This document shows, in pieces, positions 8,186-16,197 of a stretch of 64,000 bases of DNA; positions within the stretch are counted from its first letter, which is position 1, and every line of letters starts with the position of its first letter. Location: NCBI GenBank assembly GCA_017524445.1, contig JAFXVP010000052.1:38818-102817 (forward strand), read 5' to 3'. The position numbers and the translations under genes are program-made. The notes beneath the pieces were generated by a model, which was not told where the DNA came from, searched no databases, and saw only the letters and a list, made by a program, of their open reading frames with translations. The stretch comes from Clostridia bacterium (lineage in GTDB: Bacteria > Bacillota > Clostridia > Christensenellales > CAG-138).

Positions 8186-10147
8186 TTATCTCGAATGCTC
8201 CTTGATCGCGCCGGAACGGTACGCCTGCAGAAGCAGCTGCAGGTCGTCGATGCGCTCGAGGAGCGTTTTGCCGACGTCCGTATCCGCGACGCGTTTGCGC
8301 GTATGCGGCGTGTAGACGATCTGCTGCGTGCTGTGGATATCCGTCTCCGTGCGGATCGCCTCGTTGACTGTCACGAACGGGTCGTGGCAGGAAAGGATCA
8401 TGTGCTGCGAGTTGTAGATCAGCGTGTAGCCCGCGATGCCGGTCGTGGACTGATACGCCTTGGACATGCCGCCGTCGATGACGAAGATGCGGCCGTTTGC
8501 CTTGATCGGGGATTCGCCCTTCTTGATCTTGACCGGCACGTGTCCGTTGATGATGTGCGAATCGGGATCGGCGGAGAGACCGAACTCCTCGAGGATCTTC
8601 ACCGCGAAGTCCTCGTGCTCGGCGAGCTTGAAGTACGGGTTTTTGTGCTCCTCGTGCGTGGTCTTGTCGTCGATGAAGTAGCGCTCGAACGTCGTCATCT
8701 TGTCCTTGCCGAAGAGAGGCGAGTTCGTGCCGCACCACATGTACCAGAAGAAATCAAGCCCCTCTTCGCGCTCGGGTGTGCCCCACTTGGTGAAAAAGCC
8801 CTGACGCACCAGCGCGTCCGCTTTGTCGAACAGCGCTTTGCCGGAATACTCCTTTCCGCCGATCCTGACGGACGCGAACGTACCGTCCGGGTTTGCGGGC
8901 ACGCAGCCGTGGAACAGGAGGTTGCCGTTGCACACGAGGTACATGCTGCCGTGCGAGAACAGGAATTTCGTATGCTCGCGGATCTTGCCACTGTGGTAGA
9001 ACGCCGTGCGGAGCTTGTCCATCAGGTCCTCCTCCGCCTCGGTCAGCGCGTACGGATCGGTCGGGTCCACGGTCTCAAAGCGTTTGTCGGCAAGATCGTA
9101 CTCGACGCCCTCGATCACCATCGTGCCGCGCTCGTAGTCCACGCGGTGCAGCATGCGGCGGTGGTCCATATGATAGTCCGGGTTCTTTTCGATGATCTGT
9201 CCCTCTAACTTGAACAGGATGATCGCCATCGCCTTGTGCATCTTCGCGATCATCTCGGGATTGTCGTGGTGCGCGTCGCCCACCTCGCGCGGGAGGAACT
9301 TCGTGCAGGGATCGTCGCCGTACGTTTCGAGCGCGAACTTGAGAAGCGGCGAAAGCGAGATGCCGTAGCCGTCCTCGATCGTGTCGACGTTGCCGTATTT
9401 CAGCGAGTTGATGATGGCGGTCGCGATGAGCGCACGGTTTCCCGCGGAGGCGCCCATCCACAGGATGTCGTGATTGCCCCACTGGATGTCGACGTTATGA
9501 TAGGTCAGAAGGCGGTCGAGGATGATGTGCGCGCCGGGACCGCGGTCGAACACGTCGCCCACGATGTGCAGGCGGTCGATGACGAGCCGCTGGATGAGGT
9601 TACTTAGCGCCACGATCATCGCGTCCGCCTGTTCGGTCTCGATGATCGAACGGATGATCTCGTTGTTGTAACGGACCTTGTCCTCGGTCTCGATCGCGTG
9701 TAAGAGCTCGTCGATGATGTAGGCGTAGTCCTCCGGCAGCGCTTTCCGGACCTTCGAACGCGTGTATTTCGACGCGGAGAAGCGGCAGACCTCGACGAGC
9801 CGCCGGAGCGTGATCTTGTACCATTCGGCGTTCACGACGCCCGCGCGCTTCAAGAGATCCAGCTTCTGCACGGGGTAGTAGATCAGCGTCGCGAGCGTGT
9901 TGCGCTCCGCTTCCGTCACCGTGTTTTCGAAGAGGATGTCGACCTTTTTGCGGATCACGCCGGACGCGTTCTTCAGCATGTGGATGAACGCCTCGTATTC
10001 GCCGTGAATGTCGCTGATGAAATGCTCCGTGCCCTTCGGAAGGCCGAGGATCGCTTTCAGGTTGATGATCTCCGTCGAGACCTCCGCGATCGTCGGATAC
10101 TCGTGCGCCAAAAGCTTCAGATACTTCATGTCCGGTTGCTGTTCCAT
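8186..10147 (-). CDS. fbp: Fructose-1,6-bisphosphatase, class III
   Basis: The product is 653 residues, the length expected for the Firmicutes-type class III enzyme. It hydrolyses fructose 1,6-bisphosphate to fructose 6-phosphate in gluconeogenesis, in the cytoplasm. The calcineurin-like metal site is intact: SDIHGEYE at 45-52, GDVFDRGPGAH from 197, WGNHDILWMGA from 223, and NGHVPVK near the C terminus. I took the ATG at 10145-10147 (MEQQPDMKYL), with AAAGGCGG 7 bases upstream, rather than the in-frame ATG 11 codons earlier. It is monocistronic and has its own terminator. Confidence 0.93.
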   Translation of the reverse strand: MEQQPDMKYLKLLAHEYPTIAEVSTEIINLKAILGLPKGTEHFISDIHGEYEAFIHMLKNASGVIRKKVDILFENTVTEAERNTLATLIYYPVQKLDLLKRAGVVNAEWYKITLRRLVEVCRFSASKYTRSKVRKALPEDYAYIIDELLHAIETEDKVRYNNEIIRSIIETEQADAMIVALSNLIQRLVIDRLHIVGDVFDRGPGAHIILDRLLTYHNVDIQWGNHDILWMGASAGNRALIATAIINSLKYGNVDTIEDGYGISLSPLLKFALETYGDDPCTKFLPREVGDAHHDNPEMIAKMHKAMAIILFKLEGQIIEKNPDYHMDHRRMLHRVDYERGTMVIEGVEYDLADKRFETVDPTDPYALTEAEEDLMDKLRTAFYHSGKIREHTKFLFSHGSMYLVCNGNLLFHGCVPANPDGTFASVRIGGKEYSGKALFDKADALVRQGFFTKWGTPEREEGLDFFWYMWCGTNSPLFGKDKMTTFERYFIDDKTTHEEHKNPYFKLAEHEDFAVKILEEFGLSADPDSHIINGHVPVKIKKGESPIKANGRIFVIDGGMSKAYQSTTGIAGYTLIYNSQHMILSCHDPFVTVNEAIRTETDIHSTQQIVYTPHTRKRVADTDVGKTLLERIDDLQLLLQAYRSGAIKEHSR

Positions 10148-10230
10148 GCCGTTTCCGCCTTTCATTGATCTTGTAATCATTGTATCATGCTATGATCGCC
10201 TTGTCACCCGGTTCAAAAAATATATGAATC

Positions 10231-10332
10231 CATTCACGCGCCGCAGGCGCAATTCATGACCGCAAGGTCAATTCACGGCGGCTCTGCCGCCAATTCATGC
10301 CGAAGGCAATTCACGACGCAGCCAATTCATCC
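10231..10332. repeat. Family A mini-hairpin array
   Basis: About six units lie in 100 bases. Stems are GCGCC-GCA-GGCGC, GACC-GCAA-GGTC, GGCGGCtctGCCGCC, GCC-GAA-GGC and a partial one, with AATTCATG or AATTCACG between. It lies between the fbp start and a family B repeat. Confidence 0.8.
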
Positions 10333-10365
10333 ATCCGCAAAAGCTGACGCTTTTTACGTATCCCC

Positions 10366-10497
10366 CCTCATCCGCCTTGCTCACGCTTCGGCACCTTCCC
10401 CACCCAAGGGGGAAGGCTTATGCCGCCGTTCGTTCTTTTTGTGTCACCTCATCCGCCCCCCGGCACCTTCCCAATCAAGAGGAAGGCATATGCAGTA
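10366..10497. repeat. Family B repeats, two partial copies
   Basis: A CCCCTCATCCGCCTTGCTCA segment runs to the palindromic ACCTTCCCCACCCAAGGGGG. It is followed by a shorter degenerate copy with CACCTCATCCGCCCCCCGGC. A GGACGGGCATTGCCCGTCC palindrome follows directly at about 10500-10518. Confidence 0.65.
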
Positions 10498-10540
10498 GGG
10501 ACGGGCATTGCCCGTCCGCGAAGATGCGGCGCGGACGACT

Positions 10541-10587
10541 ATTCATGTCCGCAGGACAATTCATGACGCCGCAGACGTCAATTCATC
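10541..10587. repeat. Short family A array
   Basis: Two units, GTCC-GCA-GGAC and an imperfect GACGCC-GCA-GACGTC, are separated by AATTCATG. The G:A mismatch in the second stem is one of few unpaired stems seen in this family. Confidence 0.7.
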
Positions 10588-10593
10588 CCGATC

Positions 10594-10709
10594 TGTCATC
10601 CTGAGGAACGATGGTACGCGCGGGTAGCGCGCGATCTTCCTCTGTAACGAAGTGGAGAGTGACGAAGAATCTTTCAGGATCCTTCGTCGTTTCACTCCTC
10701 AGGATGACA
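10594..10709. repeat. TCATCCTGAGG inverted repeat with a family C element nested inside
   Basis: The outer arms are an exact 14-bp inverted repeat, TGTCATCCTGAGGA at 10594-10607 and TCCTCAGGATGACA at 10696-10709. A copy of the family C element (GGTACGCGCGGGTAGCGCGC, then CTCTGTAACGAAG) sits inside at 10611-10655, followed by AATCTTTCAGGATCCTTCG. One repeat family appears to have inserted into another. Confidence 0.7.
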
Positions 10710-10741
10710 ATAGAGCGGTGCGCAACGGCGCTGAAATGCGT

Positions 10742-10845
10742 GACACCTCATCCGTCACTCCTTCGTCGCGACACCTTCTCCTCAAGGAGAAGGTAAGAAA
10801 AAAGCCTTCCCCCTCGGGGGAAGGTGCCGTCAGGCGGATGAGGGG
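10742..10845. repeat. Family B composite repeat
   Basis: The left half is CACCTCATCCGTCACTCCTT with palindrome CTTCTCCTCAAGGAGAAG. The right half, CCTTCCCCCTCGGGGGAAGG, runs to GCGGATGAGG in inverse orientation. The overall structure matches the copy at 265-395. Confidence 0.75.
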
Positions 10846-10884
10846 TCCAACGGCGCAAAAAAGACGGCCAGCGCCCGTCCGCGT

Positions 10885-11112
10885 GATCTTATTCCTTTAA
10901 CGCAAGCGCATATTACAAACAATCGTCTGTTGATGAACTTGAAACAGCATTACAAGATGAGATTGACGGTGGAACAGAAGTATTCTATATAAATAAAAAC
11001 GCCATCGGTCTTGCATCTGCATCCACCGACCTTACGGCTATAAAAGCACTGATCGGGAAGATACATAGCTCAGATGGCTTTGTACATAATATAACAGATG
11101 ATGATTCGCCTG
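10885..11112 (+). pseudogene. AT-rich coding remnant with no start codon
   Basis: From 10885 one plus-strand frame stays open for about 75 codons up to the end of the neighbouring gene. It reads like a real protein tail (segments SVDELETALQDEIDGGTEV, YINKNAIGLASASTDLTA, IKALIGKIHSSDG). It has no start codon or ribosome binding site, is preceded by a stop, and ends by running antisense into the next gene. Its base composition is much richer in A and T than its neighbours. I read it as the remnant of a foreign gene, truncated at both ends. I do not recognise the family. Confidence 0.45.
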
Positions 11113-12468
11113 TCAAGATTGTTCCGATTCCGCTTTTTCGAGGACCTTTTTGTACGGCAGCAGCATGCCCTCGGTCATTTTGCCGGAGAGCTTCTTCTGG
11201 AGCTTTTTGTTGCGCATCATGCCGCCGACGAGGTACATGCCGAGGATGCGGCCCTTGCGCTTCTGCGGGAAGTCGTAGAAGCCGTGCTTTTTATAGAAGC
11301 GGTGGTCCTCCTTCATGAGCCCTCGCATCTGGTAGATGAGATCGCGGAAGATCTTCATCCCGCCGACGCCCCAGAACGTCTTCGGCGGCTGATAAGCGTG
11401 ATCGACCGCGTAGCGCAACGTATCCGAAAGCGCTTCGATCTCCGCGTCGGGATCGGTCTCGTCCGTCGCAACGCCCGCAAGGAAGTTGCCGCCGACCTCG
11501 GCGCGCGCCTCGATGACCGTCTGCAGATTGATCTCTTGGGACAGCGGACCGGAAACGAGATAGCCCACCGGCTTGCCCATCGTGACCGTGCGATGTCCGT
11601 TGCAGAACTGCCGGTCGTCGTAGAGCTTCATGCGATAGCCCATCGAGTGATCCTTGATTTCAAACGCGTAGACGATCGCGTCCGCGGTCTGGATGTGTTC
11701 GCGCAGATACGTGTCAAAACCGTCCTTGTAGACGCAGGTACCGTTTGCGGCGCACTTGAAGCAGCCGAGACAGCCGCCCGCAAACGGGAATTCGCGAAGG
11801 TTGACAAGCGCGGTCTCGAACGGCGCGACGCGCAGAAACCGCGCGACCATGTCGCGGATCGGGCTCATCTCGTTTGGATCGAAGTCCGCGACGATCGCGA
11901 CCCTGCCGCCCTCCTGCATTGCCGGCGCCGCTGTTTCCGAAAGCGGCACGGGAACAAACGGCTTCGGCTCACATCGTTTTGGCTCCGCATATCCGTGTTC
12001 TTTTCGCCACAGAATAAAGCGGAAAAAGTCCTCCGCCTCCTTGCGTCCCTGCTCCTTTAATAGGTCCTCCATGTCCGCGGACAGCCCGCCGAGATAGGCA
12101 AGATTCAGATCGTCGCAGTTGTCACGGATGAAGCGGTGCGCGGTGATATCGTAGAAGTGCAGAGAAGTCGAGACCTGCGCGGCGCATTTGTCCGCAAGGA
12201 CGACGCCGTGCTCCCTAATAAGCTCAATAAACCGGTGCAGCTGGCTCGGCACCAAAAAAGTATAGACCGGATAGCAGAACAGCAGAAGATCGGCGGTAAG
12301 GAGCTTCTCCTCCGTCTCCGCGAAATCCTTTTCGAGCGCTTTGATGCGCTGTCCGACGTGCAGGACCTCGAAGGTCTCGTCCCCGAATCGCTTTTCGAGA
12401 TAGCGGACGGTCTGTAAGGTAATACTGTTTTCGCCCTTCGGCGAGCCGTTCAGAACCAGAATGCGCAT
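11113..12468 (-). CDS. Two-domain flavodoxin-fold NAD(P)H:FMN reductase
   Basis: The product is 451 residues, about twice a normal flavodoxin-like reductase. Domain 1 starts MRILVLNGSPKGENSIT, with the phosphate-binding loop at 6-14 and YPVYTFLVPSQLHRFI for the flavin edge. Domain 2 begins near residue 187 (GRVAIVADFDPNEMSP) and carries CLGCFKCAANGTC near 234-246, a Cys cluster typical of iron-sulfur or redox-sensing flavoproteins of this family. A basic tail follows. It probably reduces FMN or an electron carrier with NAD(P)H. The partner is unknown. It is followed by the small gene at 12487 upstream in the same direction, 18 bases away, so the two are likely cotranscribed. Confidence 0.75.
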   Translation of the reverse strand: MRILVLNGSPKGENSITLQTVRYLEKRFGDETFEVLHVGQRIKALEKDFAETEEKLLTADLLLFCYPVYTFLVPSQLHRFIELIREHGVVLADKCAAQVSTSLHFYDITAHRFIRDNCDDLNLAYLGGLSADMEDLLKEQGRKEAEDFFRFILWRKEHGYAEPKRCEPKPFVPVPLSETAAPAMQEGGRVAIVADFDPNEMSPIRDMVARFLRVAPFETALVNLREFPFAGGCLGCFKCAANGTCVYKDGFDTYLREHIQTADAIVYAFEIKDHSMGYRMKLYDDRQFCNGHRTVTMGKPVGYLVSGPLSQEINLQTVIEARAEVGGNFLAGVATDETDPDAEIEALSDTLRYAVDHAYQPPKTFWGVGGMKIFRDLIYQMRGLMKEDHRFYKKHGFYDFPQKRKGRILGMYLVGGMMRNKKLQKKLSGKMTEGMLLPYKKVLEKAESEQS

Positions 12469-12486
12469 GCATTTTCCTCCTGTCTC

Positions 12487-12702
12487 TCAATAGATCGTTT
12501 TGATCGGACCGTCGATCCCGTACTGCCGGCGGAAATCGTCGAGGTCCTTCGGCGTGCGGATCAGCATGTATTCGGCGAACCTCCCGCTTTCGCGGTCCAG
12601 AAAGCCCGCGACCGCCTCGCCGGTGCAGATGCTCTTTTTGATCGCCGGGACCTGTTTTTCGACGTCATAGCCCGGTTCCTTTGGTTTATGAAACAAGCGC
12701 AT
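12487..12702 (-). CDS. Small conserved-looking protein of unknown function
   Basis: The product is 71 residues and AAAGGAGGTACGGTC precedes the ATG, a strong ribosome binding site. It starts MRLFHKPKEPGYDVEKQVPA and ends with RTPKDLDDFRRQYGI. There is no signal peptide or membrane segment. One Cys (ICTGEAVAGF) sits in the middle. The good start signal and close spacing to the flavoprotein gene downstream support a real gene. I do not recognise the family. An accessory to the flavoprotein is possible from position only. Confidence 0.65.
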   Translation of the reverse strand: MRLFHKPKEPGYDVEKQVPAIKKSICTGEAVAGFLDRESGRFAEYMLIRTPKDLDDFRRQYGIDGPIKTIY

Positions 12703-12764
12703 GACCGTACCTCCTTTCGGTTTTCGCCGTCGGCGCCGTATGTTCGCGGCGTTTTGAAAAATGA

Positions 12765-12793
12765 TTGCTTTTATTGTGCCGCCATGCTATAAT
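12765..12793 (+). promoter_or_regulatory. Sigma-A type promoter
   Basis: TTGCTT at 12765-12770 and TATAAT at 12788-12793 with a 17-base spacer, 32 bases before the ATG of the small gene at 12825. Confidence 0.85.
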
Positions 12794-12824
12794 TATAATA
12801 TATTAAAAACAAGGAGGCAATACT

Positions 12825-13022
12825 ATGGCAACCGTAGAAGAACTCGTTCAACAGTATCAGACCGACAAAGCACTTCAGGATGAGGTCGCGGCGATCCTCG
12901 CGGACGGAAAGATCTCGATCTCCGAGTTTCTGACCTTCGCAAGAAAGCACGACGTCGACATTTCTCTGGCTGACCTGCCGAAGTACGTTGAGCAGGCCAA
13001 GCAGCTCGGCTTCATCAAATAA
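12825..13022 (+). CDS. Small acidic protein, weakly Nif11-like
   Basis: The product is 65 residues with its own promoter, an AAGGAGGCAATACT ribosome binding site and a terminator, so it is a well-expressed single gene. The sequence is helical and charged, for example VEELVQQYQTDKALQDEV, then SEFLTFARKHDVDISLADL. The spacing of hydrophobic residues resembles the Nif11 leader domain (a helix, then a FL-x-LA-x-x-x-G/D-x-D segment). There is no double-glycine cleavage site, no Cys/Ser/Thr-rich core and no modification enzyme nearby, so a peptide natural product precursor is not supported. Function unknown. Confidence 0.75.
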   Translation: MATVEELVQQYQTDKALQDEVAAILADGKISISEFLTFARKHDVDISLADLPKYVEQAKQLGFIK

Positions 13023-13043
13023 GAACGCTCCCTGATACGAATA

Positions 13044-13072
13044 CGGACGGGTCTATCCCGTCCGTTTTTTCA
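13044..13072 (+). terminator. Terminator of the small gene at 12825
   Basis: The stem ACGGACGGG / CCCGTCCGT has loop TCTAT and is followed by TTTTTT. It lies between two convergent genes and overlaps the stop codon of the minus-strand lipoprotein gene. Confidence 0.88.
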
Positions 13073-13585
13073 ATTCTCCCCGATCGCGGGCGTGTAGGTG
13101 ACGCCGTAGATCGCGCCGTCGACGATCGTGACCGACAGCAGCGCCGTGCCGTCGACAAGGTTCCAGTCCGCCTCGTAAAGCGCCGGGAACGCCGAGATCG
13201 CGTCCTCCTCGGGCATGCCGATATAGAGTCCCTGCGGCGTTTTCACGGTGTCGTCGTCGAGCCGGATCGCCGTAACGCGGCTCGTGCCGTCGATCTCGTT
13301 CGCCGTGATCTCAAAGCCCGCGAAAAAGTAGCTGACGTCCTCCGTTTCGAACGCGCAGGACTGCCCCGTAAACGTGCTGCGATACGCGGGAAGCGCGGAT
13401 AAAACCGCCTCCGTCTCGTCATAGATGCCGAAGCGCGCGCCGTTTGCCTCAAAGTACAGTTCGCCGTACTCGCCGCCGCGCACCGCGTTCGGATCGACGA
13501 ACACCGCGTTCGGATCGTCCGCCTCCTTGCAGCCGAACGAAAGGAGCAGAAGCAGTGCAAGAAGCAGGATCGCCGTTCGTTTCAT
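13070..13585 (-). CDS. Small lipoprotein, last gene of the dlt-like operon
   Basis: The product is 171 residues, starting MKRTAILLLALLLLLSFGCK with lipobox LSFGC, so it should be lipid-anchored on the outer face of the membrane. The mature part has no recognised domain. A DLYIGMPEEDAI-like turn (GLYIGMPEEDAISAFPALYE) resembles the short BLIP/SmpA-like repeats of other lipoproteins. The ATG follows the upstream SGNH stop by one base (TGATATG), with CGGAGGG inside the preceding gene, so translation is probably coupled. A role in the surface modification pathway is inferred from the operon. Confidence 0.72.
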   Translation of the reverse strand: MKRTAILLLALLLLLSFGCKEADDPNAVFVDPNAVRGGEYGELYFEANGARFGIYDETEAVLSALPAYRSTFTGQSCAFETEDVSYFFAGFEITANEIDGTSRVTAIRLDDDTVKTPQGLYIGMPEEDAISAFPALYEADWNLVDGTALLSVTIVDGAIYGVTYTPAIGEN

Positions 13586-13586
13586 A

Positions 13587-14618
13587 TCAGTTTCCCTCCG
13601 ATAACCGTTGTTTTTCATTCTCATACCGTTCGGTCAAAGCCGCGTAGTCCGCGTCGTACGCCGCTTCGCCGCGATGATCTTTTAACCCGTATTCGCTTTG
13701 CAGGATCGCCCCGAACCAGCGGGAGAGCTTTTCCGCGCCGAAGACGTTCAGGTGCTGTCCCTGATCGTACGTGTCCGTGGTCATGTCGATTCCGATGAGA
13801 TCGTTTTCCGCGATCATATTATCATACCGCAATCCGCGCGATTTTGCAAACGCCGCGATCTCTTCGTCCCACTCCGCGTGCCAGACGGGATAGATCGAGG
13901 GCGACTTGATGAGCACGAGCGCGACGCCGTTTTCTTCGCAAAGGTCCGCAATTTCAGTCAACCACGCCATGCTCGTTTCGGGAAGCTTCGGATCGTAATT
14001 CTCCTGCGGGACCTCGGTCGCGGGATCGACGCCCGTGTGCATCACATAGCCCTTGAACGAGACCGGACCGCCCTTTGAAAACCAGTACGTGAAGTCCTCG
14101 CGTGTGAGCTCGCCGATGCGGTCGTGATACCGAAGAAGCGGGAACAGATAGCTCATGGCGTCCTCGCCCTCGGTCATGGATGCGCGGATCGCGCCGAGCT
14201 TTGCCGCGCCCATGCGCATGCCGTCGAGGTTCAGGCGGTTGTACGCCTCGGACTGCGGCTCGCCGTATTTCAGCGCAAGCACGTTGAAGACGACGACCTT
14301 CGGCGTTTCGGTCTTCAAGGCGTCTTCAAGCATGTAATACGAATGCCACGCAAGCTGCTGCGCGCCGCCGCGGATGTAGGACGTGATCCCGTATTCGTTG
14401 TAGAGCGTGACCGGCGAAAAGTGTTCGAACACCTCGCAGTCGCCGATAAACAGCACGTCGTGATCCGTCGTTTCGCCGTAATACTCGCCGGTGAGATGCC
14501 CGTCGATCAGCGAGTCATGATATTTCGGCGCTGTAAGCCGCGAGACCGCGATAAGCGCTCCGAAACACACGATGCAGCTAAGCAGTATGCCGATGACGGT
14601 GAACCCTTTTCGTTTCAT
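13587..14618 (-). CDS. DltD-like SGNH-fold protein with Cys at the nucleophile position
   Basis: The product is 343 residues. An N-terminal membrane anchor (about 6-27) puts the rest outside the cell. The SGNH block I, normally GDS or GSS, reads DVLFIGDCEVFEHFSP with Cys at 61. A C-terminal DQGQHLNVFG gives Asp285 and His289, candidates for the rest of the triad. DltD-like proteins take part in the last extracytoplasmic step of D-alanine transfer to teichoic acids, and related SGNH proteins acetylate polysaccharides. The gene is between the MBOAT gene (1 base between stop and ATG) and the lipoprotein gene. The Cys codon is TGC and unambiguous in the window. Confidence 0.75.
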   Translation of the reverse strand: MKRKGFTVIGILLSCIVCFGALIAVSRLTAPKYHDSLIDGHLTGEYYGETTDHDVLFIGDCEVFEHFSPVTLYNEYGITSYIRGGAQQLAWHSYYMLEDALKTETPKVVVFNVLALKYGEPQSEAYNRLNLDGMRMGAAKLGAIRASMTEGEDAMSYLFPLLRYHDRIGELTREDFTYWFSKGGPVSFKGYVMHTGVDPATEVPQENYDPKLPETSMAWLTEIADLCEENGVALVLIKSPSIYPVWHAEWDEEIAAFAKSRGLRYDNMIAENDLIGIDMTTDTYDQGQHLNVFGAEKLSRWFGAILQSEYGLKDHRGEAAYDADYAALTERYENEKQRLSEGN

Positions 14619-14619
14619 A

Positions 14620-16197
14620 TCAGAACCGGTTGTAGATAAACTGGGACGCGTCGAAGCCGAAGCCGTAGCGTCCGAAGATCAGGATCGTGCCGATCAGCAC
14701 GAGCAGCACGCAGACGGAAAAGACCGTTCCGCGTTTTATGATCCGCGGTCGGATCGCGCCCTTTCGCTGTACCATCGAGAGCGCGAACATAGCGAGCACG
14801 CCGCAAAAAGCGATCGCGTAATCATAATGGGAAAGTCCCAGCGACTGTATACCGCCGCGGAAGACCGCGCTCCAGTTCCACGTCGTGAACATGGAAAAGA
14901 ACGACGAGAACGCGTCCCGGACCGTTCCGTAGCAGTCGAGGATGCGAAGCGACGAAAGCAGCAGCACCGTGCGGATCACGGTAAAGCCGCGATAGAACGC
15001 GCTTGCGGACAGCTTCGGGAAGCGCTGATGAAACCGCGCGTACAGGGGCTTCATCTCCTCGGAAAGCAGGATCACGACGCCGTTTAAAATGCCCCAGACG
15101 AGGAACGTCAGGTTGCTGCCGTGCCACGCGCCGGTCAGCGCCCACACAAGGATCGTCGCAAGGTACACCGGCACGCGCCGCGAAAACCCGACGCCGAAGC
15201 GCCGCGTGTTCTTGGAAAGATCGCGCATCGGCTTGCTGACCGACAGCGGATAGTAGACATAGCGCTTGAACCACTCGCCGAGCGTGATATGCCAGCGCCG
15301 CCAGTACTCCGAAATGCTCTTGGAAAAATACGGGCGCAGGAAGTTTTCCTCGATCCGTACGCCCAGCATTTCGCCCACACCGATCGTGATGTCGATGCCG
15401 CCGGTGAAGTCCGCGTAGAGGCACGCGGCGTACAGCAGCATTTCGACGAAGATGAAGTCCCCGCGGTACGCGGCGGGCTTTGCGCAGAGCGCCTTGACCG
15501 CGACAAGCAGGCGGTCCGCGACGATCAGCTTTTTCCAGTAGCCCCACGCGATGCGCAAGGACGCGGAAAGGAAGCGCCGTCCGTCAAACGCGTGCGGCTC
15601 CTGCAAAGCTTTTCCCACCGTTTCGAACCGCGTAATCGGTCCCTGCACCAGAAGCGGGAAAAACGAGGTGAACAGCGCAAGCTTCAGGGGATTCCGTTCC
15701 GCCGGGATCGTCTCGCGGTACACGTCCAGAAGGTAGCCCACCGTCGAGAACGTATAGAACGAAATGCCCATCGTGAGCGCAAGGTCCTGTCCGAACGGCT
15801 TTGTGCCGAACAGTCCCGCAGAAAGGCGTCCGAGCATCGCGCCGTATTTCAGCGCAAAGAGAATGCCGACGTTCAGCACAAGGCACGCGACGAGAATCAG
15901 CCGCCGCTTCTTTTCAAGCCGCAGGCGGACTGCCTTTCGCTCCTCCTTCGTGTGCGTCGTCTTCATTTCGGCAAGCATTTCGCGCTGACGGGTAAACAGC
16001 GTGTCCATCCCGCGCGAAGCGGCGTATACGCTCGCGACCGTCACGGCCATAAAGACCGCGCCTAAGATGCCCGCAAAGCAGACGAACACGCCGTTTGCGA
16101 GCAGCAGCACGATCCATTGGATCCGTTTCGGCACAAGGTAGTACACGGGCACGAGTACCGCCAGAAACAGAAGAAACGCCCACGAGGGAAACAGCAT
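14620..16197 (-). CDS. MBOAT membrane O-acyltransferase, DltB/AlgI-like
   Basis: The product is 525 residues with about ten membrane segments. Diagnostic MBOAT features are FTGGIDITIGVGEMLG near 264-279, SEYWRRWHITLGEWF at 296-310 and the catalytic-His motif LTGAWHGSN with His359. DltB accepts a D-alanyl group from a carrier protein on the inside and passes it across the membrane. AlgI does the same with acetyl groups. The length is closer to AlgI than to DltB. Its start overlaps the carrier-protein stop by one base (TGATG), so the two are translationally coupled. The donor is inferred from the adjoining carrier and ligase genes. Confidence 0.87.
   Translation of the reverse strand: MLFPSWAFLLFLAVLVPVYYLVPKRIQWIVLLLANGVFVCFAGILGAVFMAVTVASVYAASRGMDTLFTRQREMLAEMKTTHTKEERKAVRLRLEKKRRLILVACLVLNVGILFALKYGAMLGRLSAGLFGTKPFGQDLALTMGISFYTFSTVGYLLDVYRETIPAERNPLKLALFTSFFPLLVQGPITRFETVGKALQEPHAFDGRRFLSASLRIAWGYWKKLIVADRLLVAVKALCAKPAAYRGDFIFVEMLLYAACLYADFTGGIDITIGVGEMLGVRIEENFLRPYFSKSISEYWRRWHITLGEWFKRYVYYPLSVSKPMRDLSKNTRRFGVGFSRRVPVYLATILVWALTGAWHGSNLTFLVWGILNGVVILLSEEMKPLYARFHQRFPKLSASAFYRGFTVIRTVLLLSSLRILDCYGTVRDAFSSFFSMFTTWNWSAVFRGGIQSLGLSHYDYAIAFCGVLAMFALSMVQRKGAIRPRIIKRGTVFSVCVLLVLIGTILIFGRYGFGFDASQFIYNRF

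Noticed and set aside
10594..10709. Insertion sequence or MITE with terminal repeats
   Set aside because: The inverted repeats are short and widespread, no target duplication could be seen, and no transposase is present. It is kept as a repeat only.
12825..13022. Peptide natural product precursor
   Set aside because: No leader cleavage motif, no core rich in Cys, Ser or Thr, and no modifying enzyme or dedicated exporter next to it.
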